Below are positions 58,030 through 64,000 of a stretch of 64,000 bases of DNA, piece after piece. The notes beneath the pieces were generated by a model that was given only the letters and a program-made list of their open reading frames with translations, searched no databases and was not told the DNA's origin. Position numbers and translations under genes: made by a program. Origin of the DNA: WHSW01 sp963767475 (GTDB lineage: Bacteria > Actinomycetota > Thermoleophilia > Solirubrobacterales > 70-9); the NCBI GenBank assembly GCA_963767475.1, contig CAVYEI010000003.1, positions 1,178,001-1,242,000 on the forward strand, in the 5' to 3' direction. Position 1 is the first letter of the stretch; each line of letters starts with the position of its first letter.

Positions 58030-58577
58030 TACTCAGATCTCGATCGCGACTTGGCGACGGTCGCCGGGGGCCGAAGCCCCATGGCTAACGGACAACCGGA
58101 GGAGAGCCGGACTCGCCACCAGCCCATGAACATGCCGAGGATTCCCCAGCGCGGCCGCGAGTGCCAGTGCCGGCAACCGGGCTCGCCGATGTCCTCGTTG
58201 GAGACGATCACCCAGTGGTGGCGCTCGGGGTCGGCGATCACCGACTCGAGCAGACCGCGATTGGCCTCCTCCACGTCGGCCCGGCGACCGAGCTCGGTCT
58301 GGGCGTCTCGCAACCGCAGGGCGAGCGCGTCGCGAACGCGTTCGAGCTCGCCCGTGGAAAGCATTCGCGGCCCGCCGACCGCACCCACCCCCCACTCGAT
58401 CCCGCGGCGCGGAAAGGCGGAGGCAAACAGCTCGCCGAGCCGCTGCTCGAGCCGGGCGATCTGGCGGCGCAGATCCGCGCGCGCGAGGCGCTCGGAGGTC
58501 TCCGGGACCGCCGTCGGCTCAAACGCCGGCAAGGGCGTCGAGGTGGTCGCGTCGGTGTGCTCGAGCAGTTCGGGCAA
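58029..58577 (-). CDS. Coiled-coil protein with Cys/His cluster, unknown function
   Basis: A 182-residue protein I cannot assign. Residues 30-115 are helical and charged (ARADLRRQIARLEQRLGELF, ERVRDALALRLRDAQTELGRR). A compact segment then reads WVIVSNEDIGEPGCRHWHSRPRWGILGMFMGWWRVRLSSGCP, whose Cys-x-His-x-His...Cys set could bind a metal. The TTG start at 58577 has AAGGA upstream. TAGACT at 58611-58616 on the minus strand is a likely -10, giving a leader of about 27 bases. It is coupled to the next gene. Confidence 0.65.
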   Translation of the reverse strand: MPELLEHTDATTSTPLPAFEPTAVPETSERLARADLRRQIARLEQRLGELFASAFPRRGIEWGVGAVGGPRMLSTGELERVRDALALRLRDAQTELGRRADVEEANRGLLESVIADPERHHWVIVSNEDIGEPGCRHWHSRPRWGILGMFMGWWRVRLSSGCPLAMGLRPPATVAKSRSRSE

Positions 58578-58610
58578 AGCAATCCTTACGGCCCGTGGCC
58601 TACGGCGGTC

Positions 58611-58616
58611 AGTCTA
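58611..58616 (-). promoter_or_regulatory. -10 box (TAGACT)
   Basis: TAGACT on the minus strand, 33 bases before the TTG start at 58577. The rest of the 205-base gap to 58783 shows no recognised signal or gene. Confidence 0.4.
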
Positions 58617-58782
58617 GATCACTGATGCCCGATCGGCGAGTACCCGGGGGCGGACGGGACCGAGCGGGGCGTGGCCGGCGGGCGACGCCCATGCCGGTGG
58701 GCATGGGCGACTCCCGACGGTCGCGATCCGGCGACGGGTCCGTGCGTCATCCGGGTGCGCGCGGATTGGGGATCATTGATCT

Positions 58783-59424
58783 CTACCCGCGAAGCACGCT
58801 GGCAGCCAGCCAAAGAGCTTCCTCGACCGCAATCGCGGGCACGCCGCCCACCTGGACCGCGGCCAGCAGCGTGCGCTTGGTCTTCGGACTCACGCCCCGT
58901 CCCGACGCCAGGGCGCCGAACAGCAGCGAAAGCGGGCGCTCGGCGTCGGCGACCACCAGCGTGCCCGCCGGGAGCTCGCCCGGCCGGCCCTCGAGCACCT
59001 CGTCGGCCTGCGTCGCGCGGATCCCCAGCGGCCCGGAGACTCGGTCGGCGTCGAAGGCTCGGACCGCGACCCCGGATTCGACGATCGCGATCGTGAGCGC
59101 GTCGTCGAGAAGATTCTGGCTGCGAAACCCGCCGTGCTTCATCCGCTCCAGCGCCAGTTCCTCGACCGGGGTCCGCTGCTCGTCGGGATCGAGGCCGATG
59201 TGGCGGTAGAAGACGCGGTAGGCCCACGGGATCGGCTGGTGGCGCATGTTGATCGCCTGACCGCCGGTGAACCGGTCGGAGAGCACCCGCAGGCGCTCCT
59301 TGACCTCACGGGTCGAGCGCCCGGAGCCTCGATCGACGGTCAGCTGCACCAGCGCCAGGCCGGGGAACTCCTCGCGCAGCTCCTCCGCTACCCAGCCCGG
59401 CTCGGTCGAGGCTTCCTCACTCAT
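58783..59424 (-). CDS. B3/B4 tRNA-binding-domain protein
   Basis: A 213-residue stand-alone B3/B4 domain, the fold otherwise found in the beta subunit of phenylalanyl-tRNA synthetase, where it edits Tyr-tRNA. WAYRVFYRHIGLDPDEQRTPVEELALERM and RSQNLLDDALTIAIVESGVAVRAFD match. A trans-editing role is possible. The ATG overlaps the TlpA-like gene stop (ATGA), the last of a coupled set RND-TlpA-B3/B4. The functional link of this set is unclear. Confidence 0.85.
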   Translation of the reverse strand: MSEEASTEPGWVAEELREEFPGLALVQLTVDRGSGRSTREVKERLRVLSDRFTGGQAINMRHQPIPWAYRVFYRHIGLDPDEQRTPVEELALERMKHGGFRSQNLLDDALTIAIVESGVAVRAFDADRVSGPLGIRATQADEVLEGRPGELPAGTLVVADAERPLSLLFGALASGRGVSPKTKRTLLAAVQVGGVPAIAVEEALWLAASVLRG

Positions 59425-60125
59425 CGATCCTCCTCGGCGCGCCGCTCGGACTCGCCGATCAAGCGCTCGACATCCTCGGTCAGCTGCTGCTCGGAGAGCG
59501 CATCGCTGCCGATGATCGCCTCGCTCAGCAGGCCACCGGGGTAGGCGAAGGCCACCGTGGGACAGCCGCCCACCCTGTAGAGGTTGGAGACCGCGCCGTC
59601 GGCATCCCAGCCGACCGGAACCCGCCAGCCGCGCTCGCTGGCGATCCGGCGCGCTTCGTCGCGGTCGTCGCGGACGTTGATCGAGAGGAAGTTGACCCGA
59701 CCGGAGAAGCGCTGGGCGACCTCGTCGATCAGATCCTGGGTCGGCAGGCAGTCGGCGCCGCCGGTGAACCAGAACGAGATCACCAGCGGTCGGGCGAAGA
59801 GGTCGCAGACGCGAATCACCTCGGGGAGGTCGACCTGGCACGCCGGGGTGCGAGTCTCGTCACACGGGTTCGAACCGGTGGCACAGTCGTCTTGGAACAC
59901 GTTCGCGTCCCCCTCCTGCGAGCCGAGCAACTCCGGGACGGCGAACTGGGGCAGCGGCTCGCCCCTCTCGGTCGCGCTGGTGCCGAGGATGCCGTCGTCG
60001 CGAGTGCTGAGGGTGTTAACGGTCGCGATCACGATCAGGATGACAAAGGCGATCCCGACGTAGATCGAGTACCGACTCCCCGGCTTGCGTCGCTGGTCGG
60101 GCGCGCCGCCATCCTCCGCGCTCAT
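59421..60125 (-). CDS. Membrane-anchored TlpA-like thioredoxin-fold protein with one active-site cysteine
   Basis: A 234-residue protein with one transmembrane helix at about 20-40 and a periplasm-side thioredoxin fold. VISFWFTGGADCLPTQ occupies the place of the usual FWxxWCxxC. The first Cys position is Gly123 and the second (Cys126) is kept. The cis-Pro loop is GGCPTVAFAYPGG. An extra loop with four cysteines (DDCATGSNPCDETRTPACQVDL, and IRVCDLF) precedes it. Classic dithiol exchange is therefore unlikely; a monothiol or structural role is inferred. The start overlaps the RND stop (ATGA). Confidence 0.8.
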   Translation of the reverse strand: MSAEDGGAPDQRRKPGSRYSIYVGIAFVILIVIATVNTLSTRDDGILGTSATERGEPLPQFAVPELLGSQEGDANVFQDDCATGSNPCDETRTPACQVDLPEVIRVCDLFARPLVISFWFTGGADCLPTQDLIDEVAQRFSGRVNFLSINVRDDRDEARRIASERGWRVPVGWDADGAVSNLYRVGGCPTVAFAYPGGLLSEAIIGSDALSEQQLTEDVERLIGESERRAEEDR

Positions 60126-62782
60126 CCCGGGTCGGGCGCCGGCCTGACGCGGGTGCCGCGCTTGAACAGCGACCCGAAGGGTGCGAACCCGGTCTCCGCC
60201 CACAGCAGCGCCGCGGGCAGGACGAGCAGCACTCCGAGCAGGGCGACGCCGAGGTCGAGCACGGTGACGAGGCCGAAGTCGCGCAGCATCCGGATGTCGG
60301 TCGCGATCAGCGCGGCGAAGCCGGCGATCGCCGTGATCCCGGAGGCGAGCACCGCCATCCCGGTGCGTGAGTAGGCCCGCCGAAGCGCCTCCCCGAAGGG
60401 CACGCCCGGGGTCCGCTCCTCCTCATAGCGCGCCGAGAGCAGGACGCTGAACTCGGTTGCGATCGCGATCACGAGCGCGCCCAGGGTCGCCGACATCGGG
60501 TTCAGCGACACGCCCGCGATCGCCAGGCCGAGCGACGCCCAGCCGGTGGCGAGCACGATCGGGATCAGCGGCACCAGCGCCCGGCGGGCCGAGCGATAGA
60601 CGGCGAGCAGCGCCAGGGCCACCGCCGCGAGGCCGGCGAGCGTGAGCAGGTAGCGGTTGCTCGACAGGGCGGAGTTGGCGTCCGCGGCCAGCACCGGCAA
60701 GCCGACCACCTCCGCGCTGACGCCGTCGGGCGGGTCGTTCTCGGTCCCCGGCGGGTTGATCTCGGCCCGGATCGAGTCGATCAGCTCCTTTTGCTCGTCG
60801 AACGGCATCACCTTGATCCCGAACGGGATCACCGTGGTGCCGGCGGTCGAGTCCTCGGCATCGCGGCTGACGAAGGCTGCGAGGAAGTACGGCGGCAGGA
60901 GGTCGAAGACGCCCTCGACGCGATCGCGAGTCCCGGGCAGCTGGCCGCCGAAGAGGTCGGGCAGGGCGATGTACGGACAGAGCTGCGTGTCCTGTTCGGC
61001 GCAGGCGGTGCCCTCGCCGCCGAATCCGGCGTCATCGAGCACCCGCTGCTTGAAGTCGCTCATCCAGGTGACGACGGTGGGGTCGGTGAGGTCGTCGGCG
61101 CGGACCGCCACCTCGACCTCTCCCGAGACCCCGGTGGCCTCCTGGAGCCGGTCGACGTTCTGAAGCTCGGGCAGGTCGCTGGGGACGAGCTCGCGCAGGT
61201 CGGAGATCACCTCGGCGCGGGTGCTCAGCGCCCAGCCGGCGACGGCGACGACGAGCCCGACCACCAGCACCCGACCCGGCGCGGCCACCGACATCGCCAG
61301 CGCGCGCCTGCCGAGCGCGCTGATCCGAGCGGAGGCTCGCTCGCGGGCGCCGCGGACGGCGGCGAAGCGCGCCGCCCCGGGCCGCCTCGGGCCGGCCTCC
61401 TTGGCTCGCTGCCTCGGGCCTCCGGTCAGCGACAGCAGCGCCAACCCGGCCGTGAGCGCGACCGCGAACGCGATCACGATCCCGACCACGAGCAGGATGG
61501 CGAAGCCGCGCACCATCGGGATCGGGGAGAGCAGCAGGACGAGGAACCCGGCGGTGGTCGCGAACGCCGCGGTCGCGATCACCGGGCCGCCGCGGGCCGC
61601 CGCCTCGACCGCGGCGCGGGCCGGCGATGAGCCGCCCGCACGCGCCTCGTTGAACCGCGCCTGGAACTGGATCGCGTAATCGACCGCGAGCCCGATCAGG
61701 ATCGGCAGCACGGCGATCGAAGCCATCGTCAGCGAGCCGCCGAAAAGCGCCAGCAGGCCGAAGGTGATCGCCGCGGCGACCAGGGCCACGGCCAGCGGCA
61801 ACAGTCGCGCGGGCGGGCCGAAGACGAGCGCCAGGGTCACGGTCATCACCACCAGGGCGGCGATCAGGAGCACGACGATCGCGCTCGAGAGCTTGTCGGC
61901 GAGCCCGTCGACGACGACCGGGGCGCCGCTGACGACGTACTCGGCATTGCGGATCGCGAAGGCGTCGTCGCCGACCGCGTCGCGGATCAGGTCGATCGCC
62001 TCGCTGCGCTCGGACTCGCTCAGGTCCGGCTTCAGCCTGATCAGGATCTGCGCCGCATCGGCGCTCGGCCAGAAGATCGACCAGCGCGGCTTCGGCTGGC
62101 CCGGGCGAGCCTGGTCGAAGACCACGGCGCTGACGAAGGTCGGGTCGTCGAGCCGCGGCACCCCGCTCTGGCCGTACTCGATCCCGAGCTGGATGATCTG
62201 CTGCTGGAAGCTCTGCAGCACCTCGTTGGCCGCCGCTTCGGCCGCCGCCCGCTGGTCCTCCTCGCCGAGGCCCTGCCGGCGGGCGTCCTCGGCCGCCGCG
62301 GTCGCCGCCGCACGCGCCTCGCGCACGGCCGCCCGCGACTGCTCGCGCAGGACCTGGCTCGCCTGGATCGCCGACTGGTTGAGAAAGGTGGCGCCACCGA
62401 GCACCGCCTGGGCCGACGGCGCCTCGGCGATCCTCGCGCAGGGCTCGGGCGCCGGCTCATCGGTGAACACCGCCCCGCCCTCGACGTTGCCCGACAGGCA
62501 GCCCTCGAGCGAAAGCAGCTTGCCGAGGTCGGAGGTGAGCACGAGCTGCTCGAGGTCGCCCTCGACCAGAACGACTACGGCGTCGTCGCCGAACTTCTGC
62601 TTGAAGTCCTGGGTCGCCTTGTAGGCAGCCGAATCGCTGTCGACGAGCTGATCGGTGCCGGCGTCGGGCTCCAGCCGCAATGCCGCGACCGCACCGATCA
62701 GCGCCACCAGCACGACCCCGACGACCACCGGAATCGGCTGCTCGACGCACCAGCCCGCGATCCGTGCGAAGCGATCCCTCAC
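60122..62782 (-). CDS. RND/MMPL-family transporter (HpnN-like)
   Basis: An 886-residue integral membrane protein with two six-helix halves, each with a large periplasmic loop. The first half contains GLAVDYAIQFQARFNEA, and the second has IATEFSVLLSARYEEER. This arrangement is that of MMPL/HpnN lipid or hopanoid exporters rather than tripartite drug pumps. Loop 1 has a Gln/Ala-rich coiled-coil stretch (AAATAAAEDARRQG). A GTG start with a leaderless -10 box (TAAGCT) is used. It heads a coupled set with TlpA-like and B3/B4 proteins. Confidence 0.9.
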   Translation of the reverse strand: MRDRFARIAGWCVEQPIPVVVGVVLVALIGAVAALRLEPDAGTDQLVDSDSAAYKATQDFKQKFGDDAVVVLVEGDLEQLVLTSDLGKLLSLEGCLSGNVEGGAVFTDEPAPEPCARIAEAPSAQAVLGGATFLNQSAIQASQVLREQSRAAVREARAAATAAAEDARRQGLGEEDQRAAAEAAANEVLQSFQQQIIQLGIEYGQSGVPRLDDPTFVSAVVFDQARPGQPKPRWSIFWPSADAAQILIRLKPDLSESERSEAIDLIRDAVGDDAFAIRNAEYVVSGAPVVVDGLADKLSSAIVVLLIAALVVMTVTLALVFGPPARLLPLAVALVAAAITFGLLALFGGSLTMASIAVLPILIGLAVDYAIQFQARFNEARAGGSSPARAAVEAAARGGPVIATAAFATTAGFLVLLLSPIPMVRGFAILLVVGIVIAFAVALTAGLALLSLTGGPRQRAKEAGPRRPGAARFAAVRGARERASARISALGRRALAMSVAAPGRVLVVGLVVAVAGWALSTRAEVISDLRELVPSDLPELQNVDRLQEATGVSGEVEVAVRADDLTDPTVVTWMSDFKQRVLDDAGFGGEGTACAEQDTQLCPYIALPDLFGGQLPGTRDRVEGVFDLLPPYFLAAFVSRDAEDSTAGTTVIPFGIKVMPFDEQKELIDSIRAEINPPGTENDPPDGVSAEVVGLPVLAADANSALSSNRYLLTLAGLAAVALALLAVYRSARRALVPLIPIVLATGWASLGLAIAGVSLNPMSATLGALVIAIATEFSVLLSARYEEERTPGVPFGEALRRAYSRTGMAVLASGITAIAGFAALIATDIRMLRDFGLVTVLDLGVALLGVLLVLPAALLWAETGFAPFGSLFKRGTRVRPAPDPG

Positions 62783-62789
62783 CGCGGGA

Positions 62790-62795
62790 AGCTTA
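62790..62795 (-). promoter_or_regulatory. Leaderless -10 box (TAAGCT)
   Basis: TAAGCT on the minus strand, seven bases before the GTG at 62782. Confidence 0.5.
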
Positions 62796-62899
62796 GGGCC
62801 GCCCGCCGCTATGGGCGGCAGCTAATGATTGGCGGTGGAGACGGGCGTTCTGGGCAAGGAAGCAGGGAGCGACGCGTACCTCGTACGCGAGCGACCGAT

Positions 62900-62917
62900 G
62901 ACGCCGCCCAGGGCGTC
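62900..62917 (-). terminator. Small hairpin after the MlaF-like gene
   Basis: GACGCC and GGCGTC form a six-base stem right after the stop codon. A second seven-base inverted repeat lies near 62800-62820. Confidence 0.4.
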
Positions 62918-63943
62918 CTAATCCATCGCCAATGGACCTTGGGTCTCCGCGTTCAAGAACTGGGAGACGAACTGGTTGTCGGAGTTGAACAGCTCCTCGG
63001 AGGGGCCGGATTCGACGATCTTGCCCTTCCAGAGCACGGCGATGAAGTCGGCGATCCGCCGCGCGGTGCCGAGGTCGTGGCTGATCACCATGTAGCAGCC
63101 GCCGTTCTCCTCGTGGATCTCGCGGATCAGCTCGCAGAGCAGCGCCGTGCGCACCGGGTCGAGGCCGGAGTCGGGCTCGTCGAACATCACGATCGCCGGG
63201 TCGAGGACCAGCGCGCGGGCGAAGCCGGCGCGCTTGCGCATGCCGCCCGAGAGCTCGTTCGGCATCTTCTCGAACGCCTCCGAGAGGCCGACCTCGTTGA
63301 GGCGGCGGTTGACGATCTCGCCGATCTCCTCCTCGCCCTTGTCGGTGTGCTGGCGCAGCGGGAAGGCGACGTTGTCGAAGATGTTCATCGAGCCGAACAG
63401 CGCCCCGTCCTGGAACAGCAGGCCGAACTTCTTACGCATTTCGAAGAGCTCGTCGTCGGCCATGTTGGGGACCGACTCGCCGTGCACGAGCACGTCGCCC
63501 GAGTCCGGATAGAGGAGGCCGACGATGTGCTTGATCAGCACGCTCTTGCCGGTACCCGACGGCCCGAGGACCATCGAGATCTGGTCGTCCGGAAGCCCGA
63601 GGTTGAGGCCGTTGAGGATCCGCGTGCGGCCGAACTGCTTGACCACGTCGATGATCTCGATCGCGTCCTCACCACCGTGGTCGCGCTTCTCGCCGGTGTG
63701 CCAGCGATACGGGTTCGACTCCTTCGGGTCGACTCCCGGGATCGTGTAGTCCTTGTGCAGGTTGCCGAGCTCCGGGGCGGGCTCCTCGTAGTCGCCGTCG
63801 CCCCCGCCGTCGTCGCCGCCGGCCTCGTCGGCGAAGCGGTCGTACTCCTGCTTCTGAGCGGTCAGCTGCTCGTCCTCGGGCTGCTCCTCGGCGATCGCCT
63901 CGTCGCTGCCCGGATCCTCGGTGTTTCGCGGTTCGTCGACCAT
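62918..63943 (-). CDS. MlaF/Mce-type ABC transporter ATP-binding protein
   Basis: A 341-residue ATPase of the Mla/Mce lipid-transport class. Walker A is GPSGTGKSVLIKHI at about 127-140. The signature is LSGGMRKRAGFARAL, Walker B is VMFDEPDSGLDPV and the switch is ISHD. The first 94 residues are an acidic, partly disordered extension not usual for MlaF. ATG 63943 has GGAGGG upstream. Permease and MCE genes would be expected upstream, beyond the right edge. The next gene downstream is an HpnN-like RND exporter, so a lipid-trafficking locus is plausible. Confidence 0.9.
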   Translation of the reverse strand: MVDEPRNTEDPGSDEAIAEEQPEDEQLTAQKQEYDRFADEAGGDDGGGDGDYEEPAPELGNLHKDYTIPGVDPKESNPYRWHTGEKRDHGGEDAIEIIDVVKQFGRTRILNGLNLGLPDDQISMVLGPSGTGKSVLIKHIVGLLYPDSGDVLVHGESVPNMADDELFEMRKKFGLLFQDGALFGSMNIFDNVAFPLRQHTDKGEEEIGEIVNRRLNEVGLSEAFEKMPNELSGGMRKRAGFARALVLDPAIVMFDEPDSGLDPVRTALLCELIREIHEENGGCYMVISHDLGTARRIADFIAVLWKGKIVESGPSEELFNSDNQFVSQFLNAETQGPLAMD

Positions 63944-64000
63944 CGGCCCTCCGTATTTCCTCAGCCGCCTATTGGCGCCCGCGGATTGGCTCCCCAGAAC

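Noticed and set aside
59866..59890. GGTTCGAACC, resembling a tRNA T-loop
   Set aside because: No acceptor or anticodon stems around it, and it lies inside the coding frame of the TlpA-like gene.
63712..63724. GGTTCGACTCC, T-loop-like
   Set aside because: It is within the MlaF-like gene with no tRNA fold nearby.
62918..64000. Complete Mla/Mce lipid transport operon
   Set aside because: Only the ATPase is in the window. Permease and MCE genes would have to lie beyond the right edge, so no operon is claimed.

Overview
The window is very GC-rich bacterial chromosome, densely coded on both strands, with no rRNA, tRNA, CRISPR array or insertion sequence that I could recognise. The gene set points to an actinobacterium, most likely of the class Thermoleophilia (Solirubrobacter/Conexibacter-like). 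The evidence is an actinobacterial-type integration host factor, an F420-type luciferase-family oxidoreductase, a stand-alone LigD-type polymerase with a LigC-type ligase, delta-60/RTX and pentad-repeat surface proteins, and many leaderless genes with a TAGGnT-like -10 box 6-9 bases before the start codon. The taxonomic call is an inference from gene content.

Layout. 1-5.8 kb: end of an osmoprotectant-type ABC ATPase, a drug-efflux MFS protein, and a Ca2+-type P-type ATPase coupled to a pyruvate kinase. 5.8-13.5 kb: a secreted delta-60/RTX protein, an LLM oxidoreductase, a VanZ protein, an ATP-grasp enzyme coupled to a crotonase, a membrane GGDEF/HD-GYP protein and a glyoxalase-fold protein. 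13.5-16.9 kb: a three-gene unit of a small protein, a cyclooxygenase/alpha-dioxygenase-like haem protein and a cytochrome P450. 16.9-19 kb: DNA repair polymerase and ligase. 19-32 kb: L-2-hydroxyglutarate oxidase, a TetR-linked divergent acyl-CoA oxidation cluster, a VLCAD-type dehydrogenase, a second thiolase, surface proteins and a rhodanese. 32-36.4 kb: a NaChBac-type channel, a 49-residue zinc-ribbon-like protein, a soluble GGDEF/HD-GYP protein, and PAS plus metallo-beta-lactamase proteins. 36.5-38.5 kb: amt-glnK, where the PII protein has lost the Tyr51 modification site. 38.6-46.9 kb: a PucR-type regulator, a pair of lactate-monooxygenase-like proteins (one Tat-exported and stripped of its catalytic residues), a coiled-coil protein, PPK2, and a MoxR/VWA pair with a likely frameshift. 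46.9-49.7 kb: a TPP riboswitch and a three-gene thiamin-precursor ABC transporter. 49.7-53.9 kb: MFS, cupin, glycosyltransferase and AlkA-type glycosylase. 53.9-56.3 kb: a divergent pair of a GNAT-type acyltransferase and an alpha-oxoamine synthase, possibly for sphingolipid synthesis. 56.6-64 kb: integration host factor, small membrane proteins, a coupled B3/B4-TlpA-RND unit and a MlaF/Mce-type ATPase.

The most interesting candidates are the split haem-dioxygenase/P450 operon (two-protein layout of fungal Ppo fusion oxygenases), the Tat-exported pseudo-enzyme, the oxoamine synthase/GNAT pair driven by interlocked leaderless promoters, and the palindromic repeats that have become part of protein ends. 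All calls were made by eye from the sequence and translations. No database search was run.
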